The position numbers were made by a program, and so were the translations under genes. Under the pieces are notes generated by a model. The model was not told the DNA's origin. It did no database searches and saw only the letters and a list, made by a program, of their open reading frames with translations. Below, one piece after another: positions 7,656 to 17,447 of a stretch of DNA of 64,000 bases; the first letter of the stretch is position 1, and every line of letters starts with the position of its first letter. Origin of the DNA: Mariniflexile jejuense (lineage in GTDB: Bacteria > Bacteroidota > Bacteroidia > Flavobacteriales > Flavobacteriaceae); NCBI RefSeq assembly GCF_042675665.1, contig NZ_JBHTJI010000001.1, forward strand, positions 1,426,001-1,490,000. The letters are read 5' to 3'.

Positions 7656-8555
7656 ATGATGAACAGAGAAGCATTAATATCAAAATGGTTAAATAACAAT
7701 CTAAATGATTTAGAACTTGAAGCGTTTAAAAACCTTGAAGACTATGATGATTTGGTAAAGTTAAACAACAGTTTGCAAGCTTTTAAGGCTGAAGATTATG
7801 ATACTTCAAATGAATTAGAAACTGTTTTACAAACCATAAAAACAAAAAAACAACCGCAAACACATTGGTTTAAACCCTTTATGCGTGTTGCAGCTATTCT
7901 AGCTATTTGTTTTAGTTTATATTATTACACAACAACTTTAAACACAACAATTACTACAGAATTTGCTCAAAAAACAACCGTTGAATTACCCGATGCTTCA
8001 AACGTTTCATTAAATGCAAAATCGAGTTTAGTATTCAATAAAAATTCTTGGAAAAAACAACGTGATGTTCAACTTAATGGTGAAGCTTTTTTTAAAGTTG
8101 CCAAAGGTTCAACTTTTAATGTTATTACAACATCTGGAACTGTAACCGTTTACGGAACGCAGTTTAATGTAAAACAACGCGATAATTATTTTGAAGTTAT
8201 TTGCTACGAAGGTTTGGTTGGGGTTAATTACAATTCTCAAGAAACAAAATTAAAACCTGGCGACAGTTTTTTAATTATTGATGGGAAAACAATTGCTAAA
8301 GAAAAAGAAAACCGCTCAACACCTTCGTGGTTAAATAACGAAAGTACATTTAAAAGTGTACCTTATAAAGCCGTTATAGCCGAATTTGAAAGACAATACC
8401 ATGTAGATATTACGCTTTTAAATATTGATTCAAATCAGTTATTCACAGGTAGTTTTGCTCACAATAATTTAGATATTGCCTTAAAAGCAATTACCTTACC
8501 TTTACAAGTAACGTATAGTAAATCAAACAGCACTATCATCTTAAAACGTGAGTAG
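7656..8555 (+). CDS. FecR-type anti-sigma factor
   Basis: A protein of about 299 residues. An N-terminal cytoplasmic sigma-binding helix region (residues 1-70) precedes one membrane segment (RVAAILAICFSLYYYTT, about 75-93). The periplasmic part holds the FecR domain (TVELPDASNVSLNAKSSLVF, GEAFFKVAKG, VYGTQFNVKQ) and a C-terminal secretin/TonB short N-terminal-like DUF4974 domain (YKAVIAEFERQYHVDITL ... NLDIALKAITLPLQV). The ATG at 7656 is preferred to the TTG at 7644, which lies in the promoter TATAAT. It holds the upstream FecI-type factor inactive until the receptor signals. The end overlaps the receptor gene by 8 bases. Confidence 0.92.
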   Translation: MMNREALISKWLNNNLNDLELEAFKNLEDYDDLVKLNNSLQAFKAEDYDTSNELETVLQTIKTKKQPQTHWFKPFMRVAAILAICFSLYYYTTTLNTTITTEFAQKTTVELPDASNVSLNAKSSLVFNKNSWKKQRDVQLNGEAFFKVAKGSTFNVITTSGTVTVYGTQFNVKQRDNYFEVICYEGLVGVNYNSQETKLKPGDSFLIIDGKTIAKEKENRSTPSWLNNESTFKSVPYKAVIAEFERQYHVDITLLNIDSNQLFTGSFAHNNLDIALKAITLPLQVTYSKSNSTIILKRE

Positions 8556-10869
8556 AAACGGATATCTTTCTATTAGTTGTTTACTCTTTTTTTTGAATGT
8601 TGCCATCTTAAAAGCGCAAACTATTCAAAAAGAAAAGCAACCGCTTATTACTATTTTAAAAGTACTTGAGGAAAAATATAACGTTCGTTTTTCTTATGTA
8701 GACGAAACTATTAAAAACAAAACCGCTTCTTTACCCAACGATGATTTATTTCTAGATGAAGCATTAAAACTTCTTAAAACTGAAACACAGTTAGATTTTG
8801 AATTGCTAGATAATAGGTTTATTGTAATAAAAAAACGTATTGAAAACACTACTGAAACTACCACATTTCAAACACAACGACTTGAAGAAATTGTAGTTAG
8901 CAATTACCTAACTACTGGTATTACCAAACTAAACGATGGTTCACTTACTATAAAACCCGAAGCATTTGGTATTCTACCAGGTTTAATAGAACCCGATGTT
9001 TTACAAACCATTCAATCACTTCCGGGTATTTTAAGTACCGATGAAACGGTATCAAATATTAACGTTCGTGGTGGCACACACGACCAAAACTTACTACTTT
9101 GGGATGGTATAAAAATGTATCAATCTGGTCATTTTTTTGGTTTAATTTCAGCATTTAACCCCTACACTACCAAACGTGTTAATGTTTATAAAAATGGTAC
9201 AAGTGCAAAATATGGCGATGGTATTTCAAGTATTATAGACATGCAATTACCAAACAATATTGATAATGAATTTAAAGCTGGCTTAGGTTTTAATTTGATA
9301 AATGCAGATGGGTTTGCAAAAATACCATTATCACGTAAAACAGAATTACAATTGTCTAGCAGACGTTCTGTAACCGATTTAATTTTAACACCTACCTACG
9401 ACCAATATTTTAAACGCATTTTTCAAGATTCCGATTTAACGAACGCCAACAGAAATTCCATTTCACAAAACGAACAATTTTATTTTTACGATGTAACATT
9501 GAAGTTTTTATATGATGTTTCTAAAACAGACAAAATTCGAATTCATTTTTTAAATGTAAATAATCGTTTAGATTATGATGAACAATCAACTATAAATGAC
9601 AGAAACGATGCTTTTAATAGCAAATTATCTCAAAAAAATCTGGCTACAGGCATTACCTATACTAAAAATTGGAATGAAGTACTTTCAACAACATCGCAAA
9701 TAGCGCTTTCAAACTACGATTTGGATGCAACTAACTATGATATAACTAACAACCTTCGTTTAATTCAAGAAAACGAAGTGTATGATGGTTCAGCCAAATT
9801 AGATATTAATTACACTCACAATCATCACCTTAAAATTAATAGTGGTTATCAATTTTCTGAAGTTGGCATTAGCAATTTAGAAGATGTTAACAATCCTGTT
9901 TTTAGAAGTTACATTAAAGAAGTTATAAGAAGTCACGCTGTATATACCGAAGCAAATTTACTTTCAAATACAGCTAAAACCAATTTAAAATTAGGTGCAA
10001 GATTAAATCATATACCAAAATTCAATATGCTTTTTATTGAACCACGATTGAGTTTTAGTCAGCGATTTTTAAATAATTTCCGACTCGAAATTTTGGGCGA
10101 ATTTAAAAGTCAAACTTCAACACAAATTATCGATTTACAAAATGATTTTTTAGGTATTGAAAAACGCCGATGGATTTTATCGAACAACAACGACATTCCT
10201 GTTTTAAAAAGCAAACAAGCTTCAATTGGTATTCATTATAACAAAAACAAATTACTTATAAGTGCCGAAACATACATTAAAAAAGTAGACGGTATTACAA
10301 CGCGAAGTCAAGGATTTCAAAACCAATACCAGTTTGTAAAAGCCATAGGTAGTTATGAAATTAAAGGGATTGATGTATTGTTAAACAAGCAATTTTATGA
10401 ATCAGTAAGTACCTGGATTTCCTATTCATACAACACTAACAATTATACATTTAACACCTTGAATGATGGCAAACCGTTTCCTAACAACGCCGATATTAGG
10501 CATGCTGTAACTTTTGGTAGCACATATACAATTAACAACTTTAAATTTGCTTTGGGCTTAAATTGGCATTCAGGAAAACCAACCACCTTACCTAACACAA
10601 ATGACGACCCAAATGATAATGAAATAACATATTCAAACCCAAATAGCACCAATTTGAAAGATTACTTACGTGCCGATTGTTCTGCAACCTATCAATTTAA
10701 CATTTCAAATACATCAAAAGCTACCGTTGGTGCTTCCGTTTGGAATATTTCAAACAAAAAAAATGTAATCAATACCTATTACAATTTAGATAGTAATAAT
10801 CAAATTGCTAAAGTTGAAAATCAATCCTTAGGCATTACACCCAATGTTAGTTTTAGGGTTCATTTTTAA
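8548..10869 (+). CDS. STN-domain TonB-dependent outer-membrane receptor (signal transducer)
   Basis: A 773-residue protein that starts at GTG, overlapping the fecR stop. A signal peptide (residues 1-23, ending LKAQ) is followed by a STN signalling domain (about 30-110), a plug domain (about 120-240; LQTIQSLPGILSTDETVSNI then NVRGGTHDQNLLLWDGIKMY) and a beta barrel ending in aromatic FRVHF. It is shorter than SusC-type receptors and has no SusD partner. The STN domain and gene order indicate that substrate binding is relayed to the FecR-type protein. The substrate is unknown; the barrel has no glycan-receptor hallmark. Confidence in role class is high, in ligand nil. Confidence 0.9.
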   Translation: MSRNGYLSISCLLFFLNVAILKAQTIQKEKQPLITILKVLEEKYNVRFSYVDETIKNKTASLPNDDLFLDEALKLLKTETQLDFELLDNRFIVIKKRIENTTETTTFQTQRLEEIVVSNYLTTGITKLNDGSLTIKPEAFGILPGLIEPDVLQTIQSLPGILSTDETVSNINVRGGTHDQNLLLWDGIKMYQSGHFFGLISAFNPYTTKRVNVYKNGTSAKYGDGISSIIDMQLPNNIDNEFKAGLGFNLINADGFAKIPLSRKTELQLSSRRSVTDLILTPTYDQYFKRIFQDSDLTNANRNSISQNEQFYFYDVTLKFLYDVSKTDKIRIHFLNVNNRLDYDEQSTINDRNDAFNSKLSQKNLATGITYTKNWNEVLSTTSQIALSNYDLDATNYDITNNLRLIQENEVYDGSAKLDINYTHNHHLKINSGYQFSEVGISNLEDVNNPVFRSYIKEVIRSHAVYTEANLLSNTAKTNLKLGARLNHIPKFNMLFIEPRLSFSQRFLNNFRLEILGEFKSQTSTQIIDLQNDFLGIEKRRWILSNNNDIPVLKSKQASIGIHYNKNKLLISAETYIKKVDGITTRSQGFQNQYQFVKAIGSYEIKGIDVLLNKQFYESVSTWISYSYNTNNYTFNTLNDGKPFPNNADIRHAVTFGSTYTINNFKFALGLNWHSGKPTTLPNTNDDPNDNEITYSNPNSTNLKDYLRADCSATYQFNISNTSKATVGASVWNISNKKNVINTYYNLDSNNQIAKVENQSLGITPNVSFRVHF

Positions 10870-10927
10870 GTTTTTTTCAATAAAATTTACTTGCAATTAA
10901 TTTTAATAAACAGAACAATCCATTTCT

Positions 10928-10935
10928 TATATTTG
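10928..10935 (+). promoter_or_regulatory. -7 promoter box of the antiporter gene
   Basis: TATATTTG matches TAnnTTTG, 20 bases upstream of the ATG at 10956. It separates the antiporter gene from the signalling operon that ends at 10869. Confidence 0.5.
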
Positions 10936-10955
10936 GCTAAGAAAATATAAGGGTT

Positions 10956-13103
10956 ATGTTATTGCTAAACATTTTAGATACCTCGTTGCCATTTACCAAT
11001 CCGGTATTAAAATTTCTTGTTATTTTAATCATTATCCTTTTAGCTCCTATTCTTCTTAATAAGTTAAGAATTCCTCATATTTTAGGACTTATTCTTGCTG
11101 GCGCATTAATTGGTCCAAACGGTTTTAATTTACTACTACGCGATAGTAGCATTATTTTATCGGGAACGGCAGGTTTGCTGTACATTATGTTTCTCGCTGG
11201 TTTAGAAATTGATATGAACGAGTTCAAGAAAAACAAGTTTAAAAGCTTGTTGTTTGGACTTTACACCTTTTCAATTCCAATGATTTTTGGTGTTTTGGTT
11301 GGCATTTATATTTTAAAATTTTCAGTTATTACATCGGTTCTTCTCGCCAGTATGTTTGCATCGCACACACTTATTGCCTACCCTATTTTAGGACGGTTTG
11401 GTGTCGCAAAAAACAGAGCTGTAAACATTGTAGTTGGCGGCACTATGATTACCGATACGTTGGCTCTTTTGGTACTTGCAATTATTGTAGGTATGACAAA
11501 AGGTACAACTAACACTGTGTTTTGGATTAAACTATTCATATCTGTTATTATTTTTGGGTTTATTGTATTACATGTATTCCCAATTATAGGTCGCTGGTTT
11601 TTAAAACGTTACCAAGACCACATTTCGCAGTATATTTTTGTTTTAGTAATGCTATTTTTGGGTGCGTTTTTAGCCGAAGTAGCAGGTATTGAAGCTATTA
11701 TTGGTGCACTACTATCAGGTTTTGCGCTTAATAGATTAATTCCAGCTACATCGCCATTAATGAATCGTATTGAGTTTGTTGGAAACGCCATTTTTATTCC
11801 GTTTTTCCTTATAGGTGTTGGTATGTTGCTCGATTTTAGAGCCTTTTTTACCGATATGGAAACCATTTTGGTAGCCATAGTTATGTCTATTGCAGTTACA
11901 CTAGCTAAGTTTATTGCAGCTTGGAGTACTCAAAAAACTTTTAAATTTTCTACTGATGAACGCCACCTAATTTTTGGGTTAAGTATTGCCCATGCAGCTG
12001 TTACTTTAGCAACCGTTTCTGTAGGCTATAACATTATTATTGGTGAAACTGAAACTGGCGAACCTATTAGGCTTTTAGGTGAAAGTATTTTAAATGGCAC
12101 AATCATCATGATTTTAATAACCTGTACCATTTCAACATTTGTGGTACAAAAAGGTGCGCGAAACCTATCATTATTACAATTTACTGCAAAAGACAAAGAA
12201 AATACAGGTAATGAAGAAAAAATAGTTGTTGCTATTAATAATATTGAAACCGTTGAAGAACTGATAAGTTTAAGTACTATTTTTAAATCTACTGAACACA
12301 AAAATTCGCTATTAGCATTGCATGTTTTAAGAAACGATTCTACCGATGTTGATGCCGAAACACGTGCTATTAAAATACTAGACAAAGCCATACATATTGC
12401 CTCGGCTACCGATATGCATTTGAATAAATTACTACGCTATGATTTAAATATTATGAACGGTATTTTAAACGTAGCCAAAGAACAAAAAGCAACCGATTTA
12501 ATTTTAGGGTTGCATGTAAAAAAACATATTTCCGAATCGTTTTTAGGTAGTTTAACCGAAGGTGTTTTATCTAAATGTAACGCTACTAGCTTTATTTACA
12601 AATCGTTACAACCTATTGCCACCATAAAAAGACACATTATTATTATGCCTAACAATGTAGAAAACGAAATAGGCTTTCCATTTTGGCTTTTAAAAGTTTG
12701 GAATATTGCATACAATACAGGTGCTAAACTTATTTTTTATGGTACCGAACAAACCATAAAAGTAATTCAAAATGTACATGAAGAACACCCAATTGATGCC
12801 GATTTTATAACCTTTAATAGTTGGAATAACGCCAAAACCTTATCGAGTAACATTAAAATAGATGATAATTTAATATTTATACTTACTAGAAAAGACGAAC
12901 CTTCGTACCAAAAAAACATAAAGAATATTTCAATTTATTTAAACCGCTACTTAGCTTCCAATAGCTTTATTTTAGTTTGCCCTATTATGGAAAACCAAGT
13001 CAATAATAATAGTGTTGACTTTAATAACCCATCGCTTTTAGAACCATTAGAAAAACTAGATGAATTGGGCAAAACGATTGCTAGAGTTTTTAGAAAAAAA
13101 TAA
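10956..13103 (+). CDS. CPA2-type cation:proton antiporter with C-terminal USP-like region
   Basis: A 715-residue inner-membrane protein. The first about 400 residues hold a dozen or so membrane segments of the Na+/H+ exchanger (KefB/NhaS3-like) fold, with PHILGLILAGALIGPNG and VGGTMITDTLALLVL as recognisable helices. The cytoplasmic remainder contains two universal-stress-protein-like halves (KIVVAINNIETVEELISLS; ATDLILGLHVKKHISESFLG) rather than a TrkA-N domain. Such fusions occur in Bacteroidota and probably regulate transport by nucleotide binding. The ion (Na+ or K+) cannot be read from sequence. It appears to be monocistronic. Confidence 0.87.
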   Translation: MLLLNILDTSLPFTNPVLKFLVILIIILLAPILLNKLRIPHILGLILAGALIGPNGFNLLLRDSSIILSGTAGLLYIMFLAGLEIDMNEFKKNKFKSLLFGLYTFSIPMIFGVLVGIYILKFSVITSVLLASMFASHTLIAYPILGRFGVAKNRAVNIVVGGTMITDTLALLVLAIIVGMTKGTTNTVFWIKLFISVIIFGFIVLHVFPIIGRWFLKRYQDHISQYIFVLVMLFLGAFLAEVAGIEAIIGALLSGFALNRLIPATSPLMNRIEFVGNAIFIPFFLIGVGMLLDFRAFFTDMETILVAIVMSIAVTLAKFIAAWSTQKTFKFSTDERHLIFGLSIAHAAVTLATVSVGYNIIIGETETGEPIRLLGESILNGTIIMILITCTISTFVVQKGARNLSLLQFTAKDKENTGNEEKIVVAINNIETVEELISLSTIFKSTEHKNSLLALHVLRNDSTDVDAETRAIKILDKAIHIASATDMHLNKLLRYDLNIMNGILNVAKEQKATDLILGLHVKKHISESFLGSLTEGVLSKCNATSFIYKSLQPIATIKRHIIIMPNNVENEIGFPFWLLKVWNIAYNTGAKLIFYGTEQTIKVIQNVHEEHPIDADFITFNSWNNAKTLSSNIKIDDNLIFILTRKDEPSYQKNIKNISIYLNRYLASNSFILVCPIMENQVNNNSVDFNNPSLLEPLEKLDELGKTIARVFRKK

Positions 13104-13189
13104 CTTGATTTGTACAAAAATACCACTATCTTGTTTAGGATTAGATAATTAAAACGATTTCAAATCATGTTATTACCAACTACATTTAG

Positions 13190-13912
13190 ATGACCAACTT
13201 CTTAAAATACACATTTCTTTTGTTTCCAATTTTCGTTTTTGGACAGTATCCATTTGAAAAATATAAGAAACCAAAAACCTCAAGTTTGGAATTTAAAATG
13301 ACAGAAGAAAACAGCTTTTTGAAGTATTCAAAAATTGTAAAGTCATTTTTCAATGATAAATCAGATTTGGAAGTCATAATAAATGGCAATACTGAAGACT
13401 TAAGAAAAACTAATATTGAAGTAAATACAAAATCAAAAAGTAGAAAATACTTTGAAGAAATTCCGACTCAAGGAACAGACGCATTCTATGTCGCAGACTA
13501 TAATGGAGATGGCAAAAAAGACTTTAAAATTGTTTGTTATTATATGGGTTTAGGCCTTGCTTCATTGAATGTTAGAGTTATTTACTTTTTTCAAAATGAA
13601 AATAAAAGTTTCACAAAAGTTTCATTTGACGATAAAATCGGAGAAAATACAACAGAAAGAGATTTAAATGGTGATGGAAATTTTGAAATTATAACAATGA
13701 CTTTACAAAACCACAAAAATCACAATTATTGGCTTTTCAACCTTTACAATTTTGTAAATGGAAATTTGATATGCGTTAATAACAAATTGAACTATCCAAT
13801 TATGGTTCAATACGTATTCAAAGACAACTATCAAGTAACAAAAAAATTGACAAGAAAAGAAATGAAAAAGTATGAACTCAAAAAACCGAAGGAACTACTA
13901 GTAGATAATTAA
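13190..13912 (+). CDS. secreted protein with two DxNGDG calcium-binding-type loops
   Basis: A 240-residue protein with a signal peptide (TNFLKYTFLLFPIFVFGQ). Two loops of the FG-GAP/EF-hand kind are present, DYNGDGKKDFK near residue 102 and DLNGDGNFEI near 159, each embedded in a beta-rich stretch. I do not recognise a named family. It is flanked by intergenic DNA that looks unlike that of neighbours: an imperfect palindrome lies downstream (13921-14053), and the word AACGATTTC occurs upstream (13153) and, inverted, downstream (14037). It may be a mobile cassette gene. The -7 box is not evident. Confidence 0.7.
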   Translation: MTNFLKYTFLLFPIFVFGQYPFEKYKKPKTSSLEFKMTEENSFLKYSKIVKSFFNDKSDLEVIINGNTEDLRKTNIEVNTKSKSRKYFEEIPTQGTDAFYVADYNGDGKKDFKIVCYYMGLGLASLNVRVIYFFQNENKSFTKVSFDDKIGENTTERDLNGDGNFEIITMTLQNHKNHNYWLFNLYNFVNGNLICVNNKLNYPIMVQYVFKDNYQVTKKLTRKEMKKYELKKPKELLVDN

Positions 13913-13920
13913 TACTAATA

Positions 13921-14053
13921 GTAACAACCGTTTGGCGCAATAGTTAGTTTTGTTTGTTTTGCAAAATCATCTGTATTTTCAGTTTGGTGTGTACTTGCTA
14001 AATTCACCGCTAAACAACGCAACTACTCATAGCCGAAATCGTTAAACGAACCA
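13921..14053. repeat. imperfect palindromic element downstream of the DxNGDG gene
   Basis: The left arm CGTTTGGCGCAATAGTTAGT (near 13929) and the reverse complement of the right arm (ACTACTCATAGCCGAAATCG, near 14023) are similar but not identical, with about 75 bases between them, and GTTAAAC lies near the right end. The layout recalls attC-like sites at the ends of Bacteroidota gene cassettes. The similarity is partial and no integrase is in the window. Confidence 0.35.
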
Positions 14054-14064
14054 ACTTAAAAATC

Positions 14065-16701
14065 TTATTCTAAACTAGCCAAACTAGCCTTCAAGGTTTC
14101 AATTTTAGCCAATGCATCGGCTTCTTTATTACGCTCGTTGGCAATCACTTGTTCTGGCGCACCGGTAACAAAACGCTCGTTTGATAGTTTCTTTTGTACC
14201 GATTTTAAAAAGCCTTCGGTGTAATTTAATTCTTCGGTTAGTTTTTTAATTTCAGCTTCTACATCAATACTGCCTTCCATAGGAATAAAATATTCGTTAG
14301 ATTTTACTCTGAATGTAAGTGCACCTTCAACTGCTTCATTTACATAATTTACAGCTTCCAAGTTTCCTAATTTAGAAATAATACCATCAAACGATGTACC
14401 TGCTTTTTCATTATTAATTACTGAAAAACCAATAGCATCTTTAAAAGCAATATTCTTTTCTTTTCTAATATTTCTAATACCAGAAATAACTTCCGAAGCA
14501 AATTCAAACTCAGTAATTAAAGCTTCATTTACTGGTTTTGCTTCTGGCCATTTGGCAACAATTAATGCTTCTTCAGGCGTTCTTTCTGCTATATAATGCC
14601 AAATATCTTCGGTTAAAAATGGCATAAATGGATGTACAATTTTTAAGTTATCTTCAAAAATTGCTATAACCGATTTATAAGTAACAGCATCAATGGGTTG
14701 TTGGTATGCTGGTTTAACCATTTCTAGCAACCAACCACAAAAATCGTCGTAAATAAGTTTATAAATTGCCATTAATGCGTCGCTTAAACGGTATTTACTA
14801 AAATGATCTTCAATTTCTAGTAATGCTTTTTGGAATTTGGATTCGTACCAAGCAATAGCCGTTTTACTAGAATTTGGTTGCGGAATGGTATCGTTAATCT
14901 CCCAACCATCAACCAAACGGTAGGCGTTCCAAATTTTATTTCCAAAGCCTTTTCCTTGTTGACAAAGTGCTTCATCAAACATTAAATCGTTTCCTGCGGC
15001 GCTACTTAAAAGCAAGCCAACACGAACGCCATCTGCACTATATTCTTCAATTAATTTTAGTGCATCAGGTGAATTCCCTAAGGATTTACTCATTTTTCGG
15101 CGTTGCTTATCGCGAACCAAACCAGTTAAATACACGTTTTGGAATGGTTTTTCACCTTTATATTCGTAGCCAGCAATAATCATACGTGCTACCCAAAAGA
15201 ACAGAATATCTGGACCAGTAACTAAATCGTTGGTTGGGTAGTAGTATTTAATATCGTCATTTTCTGGATTTCTGATGCCATCAAACACGCTCATTGGCCA
15301 TAACCATGAACTAAACCACGTATCTAACGCGTCGGTATCTTGTCTTAGGTCTTTAGCTGTTAGGTGTTGGGTTTTAGTCTTTTCTTGTGCTAATTTCAGT
15401 GCCTTTTCAATGGTTTCTGCAACTACAAAATCTTCTTTTCCATCACCGTAATAGTACGCTGGAATTTGTTGTCCCCATAATAATTGGCGTGAAATATTCC
15501 AATCGCGAATGTTTTCCATCCAATGGCGATAGGTGTTTTCAAACTTTTTAGGGAATAATTTAATTTCAGAAGCTTCACCTAAAACCGCTTCAATTGCTGG
15601 TTTTACAAGCTCTTCCATTTTCAAAAACCATTGGTCTGATAATCGTGGTTCAATAACAGCTTTGGTTCTTTCAGAAGTTCCTACTTTATTGATATGTGTT
15701 TCAGTTTTTACTAAAAAACCTTTTTCTTCCAGTTCTTGTGTAATTTCTTTACGAACTACAAATCGGTCTTTTCCTTGATAATGTAAGCCAAAGCTGTTTA
15801 AACTGGCATCTTCATTAAAGATATCAATTACTTCAAGTTTGTGTTTATCGCCTAAAACTTTATCGTTTTCATCATGTGCAGGCGTTACTTTTAAGCATCC
15901 TGTACCAAATTCCATATCTACATAATCATCTTCAATAATAGGAATCACACGATTGCAAATAGGCACGATGGCTTTTTTACCTTTTAGATGTGTAAAGCGC
16001 TCATCATTTGGGTTAATACAAATAGCAGTATCACCAAAAATGGTTTCAGGACGTGTGGTAGCGATGGTTAAAGTATCGTTGCTTCCTTCAATTTTATAAT
16101 TTAAATAGTAAAGATTGCCTTGTTTTTCTTCATAAATAACTTCTTCATCAGACAATGTGGTTTTCGCTTCTGGATCCCAATTTACCATACGATAACCTCG
16201 GTATATTAATCCTTTGTTATACAAATCGACAAATACCTTAATAACCGCTTCACTCATATCGTCATCCATGGTGAATTTGGTTCTGTCCCAATCGCAAGAA
16301 CAGCCTAATTTTTTAAGTTGTTCTAAAATAACGCCACCATATTCGTGCGTCCAATCCCATGCGTGTTTTAAAAATTCTTCACGAGACAAATTATTTTTAT
16401 CAATACCTTGTTCCTTTAGTTTTGCCACAACTTTTGCTTCGGTAGCAATAGAAGCATGGTCTGTACCTGGTACCCAACACGCATTTTTTCCTTGTAAACG
16501 TGCACGACGAATTAATACATCTTGAATGGTATTGTTCAACATATGCCCCATGTGCAACACGCCTGTAACGTTTGGTGGCGGAATTACTATAGTATAAGGT
16601 TCTCTGTGGTCTGGTGTTGAATGAAAGTAATTATGTTTCATCCAGTAGTTGTACCACTTAGTTTCTACCTGACTTGCATCATATTTTGAAGGCATTTGCA
16701 T
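14065..16701 (-). CDS. valS: valyl-tRNA synthetase
   Basis: An 878-residue class I aminoacyl-tRNA synthetase that charges tRNA-Val and edits Thr-tRNA-Val. The HIGH-type motif is in PNVTGVLHMGHMLNN near residue 44, the editing (CP1) domain follows (TTRPETIFGDTAICINP), and KMSKS is in RRKMSKSLGNSPDAL. A C-terminal coiled coil (EAEIKKLTEELNYTEGFLKS) is present, as expected for ValS. The ATG at 16701 (MQMPSKYD) is chosen because upstream in-frame codons overlap the -7 box at 16732-16739; the ATG two codons further in is an alternative. The gene is complete and monocistronic. Confidence 0.97.
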   Translation of the reverse strand: MQMPSKYDASQVETKWYNYWMKHNYFHSTPDHREPYTIVIPPPNVTGVLHMGHMLNNTIQDVLIRRARLQGKNACWVPGTDHASIATEAKVVAKLKEQGIDKNNLSREEFLKHAWDWTHEYGGVILEQLKKLGCSCDWDRTKFTMDDDMSEAVIKVFVDLYNKGLIYRGYRMVNWDPEAKTTLSDEEVIYEEKQGNLYYLNYKIEGSNDTLTIATTRPETIFGDTAICINPNDERFTHLKGKKAIVPICNRVIPIIEDDYVDMEFGTGCLKVTPAHDENDKVLGDKHKLEVIDIFNEDASLNSFGLHYQGKDRFVVRKEITQELEEKGFLVKTETHINKVGTSERTKAVIEPRLSDQWFLKMEELVKPAIEAVLGEASEIKLFPKKFENTYRHWMENIRDWNISRQLLWGQQIPAYYYGDGKEDFVVAETIEKALKLAQEKTKTQHLTAKDLRQDTDALDTWFSSWLWPMSVFDGIRNPENDDIKYYYPTNDLVTGPDILFFWVARMIIAGYEYKGEKPFQNVYLTGLVRDKQRRKMSKSLGNSPDALKLIEEYSADGVRVGLLLSSAAGNDLMFDEALCQQGKGFGNKIWNAYRLVDGWEINDTIPQPNSSKTAIAWYESKFQKALLEIEDHFSKYRLSDALMAIYKLIYDDFCGWLLEMVKPAYQQPIDAVTYKSVIAIFEDNLKIVHPFMPFLTEDIWHYIAERTPEEALIVAKWPEAKPVNEALITEFEFASEVISGIRNIRKEKNIAFKDAIGFSVINNEKAGTSFDGIISKLGNLEAVNYVNEAVEGALTFRVKSNEYFIPMEGSIDVEAEIKKLTEELNYTEGFLKSVQKKLSNERFVTGAPEQVIANERNKEADALAKIETLKASLASLE

Positions 16702-16731
16702 ACTTTGGAATAGTTTTTGAATAATGATTTG

Positions 16732-16739
16732 CAAAAGTA
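16732..16739 (-). promoter_or_regulatory. -7 promoter box of valS
   Basis: TACTTTTG on the minus strand, 30 bases upstream of the chosen ATG. It fits TAnnTTTG and excludes the longer TTG-started reading of valS. Confidence 0.5.
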
Positions 16740-16888
16740 CTTATATTTCTTTTTCTGTGAAAGGCATTATAGCAGATTGACAAAAGGTTGTATGAGTTAT
16801 TTTAACAAAATTTAAGAATTATAATAGAAAAGTAATATGTACATTTATACCATAAAAAAGACACTAAACATGCATTTCGTCCATTATT

Positions 16889-16920
16889 TTTGCTGTTTGT
16901 AGAAAAAATGAGTATGTTTG
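16889..16920 (+). promoter_or_regulatory. -33/-7 promoter of the DUF1573 gene
   Basis: TTTG at 16889-16892, 20 bases, then TATGTTTG at 16913-16920. This is the clearest complete Bacteroidota housekeeping promoter in the window. The leader to the ATG at 17001 is about 74 bases long, and I see no recognisable riboswitch in it. Confidence 0.65.
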
Positions 16921-17000
16921 ACCCTATGAAAGTTTGAGTTTAGGGTTATTATTAATAGAAATACCAACAAAAAAGAATAGAAAATTAAAATAATAAAACC

Positions 17001-17426
17001 ATGAAAAAAATATTTACAATTTTATTTATTACAGTAGCAAGTTTTGCAGTTAATGCACAAGAGAAAGTTGCAAAAATTGAGTTTAAATCGGACACTATTG
17101 ATTACGGAACTATTGAAAAAGGTGCTAACGGTGTACGTGTTTTTGAATTTACAAATACAGGAACTGCACCTCTTGTAATTTCCAATGTTACTTCAAGCTG
17201 CGGATGTACAATTCCTAAAAAACCTGAAGGACCAATTTTACCAGGAAAAACAGGTGAGATTGAGGTGAAATACGATACGAATAGAGTGATGCCAATTAGA
17301 AAAACAATTACTGTTATATCTAACGCAGACACCCCAACTGTAGCCTTAAAAATAAAAGGTGATGTTATCGACTCAAAAAGTGCTAGTGTATTAGAAAAAA
17401 CAGACAAAAGTATTGTTCAACAATAA
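17001..17426 (+). CDS. DUF1573 periplasmic Ig-like protein
   Basis: A 141-residue exported protein with a signal peptide (residues 1-20, ending VNAQ). The remainder is one DUF1573 domain of the ASPM/SPD-2/Hydin-like immunoglobulin type: DYGTIEKGANGVRVFEFTN, then SNVTSSCGCTIPKKPEGP with the conserved CGC, then PGKTGEIEVKYDTNR. Its function is unknown; such proteins are abundant in Flavobacteriia. A strong promoter lies upstream and a bidirectional terminator downstream, so it is probably transcribed alone. Confidence 0.9.
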   Translation: MKKIFTILFITVASFAVNAQEKVAKIEFKSDTIDYGTIEKGANGVRVFEFTNTGTAPLVISNVTSSCGCTIPKKPEGPILPGKTGEIEVKYDTNRVMPIRKTITVISNADTPTVALKIKGDVIDSKSASVLEKTDKSIVQQ

Positions 17427-17447
17427 AATGCAAACAATTTAATAACT

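Noticed and set aside
13921..14053. Firm call of an integron attC site
   Set aside because: The palindrome is imperfect, the left core site is not convincing and no integrase is in the window, so it is kept only as a possibility.
16921..17000. Riboswitch in the long leader of the DUF1573 gene
   Set aside because: The leader is AT-rich with no recognisable conserved riboswitch core or stable stem.
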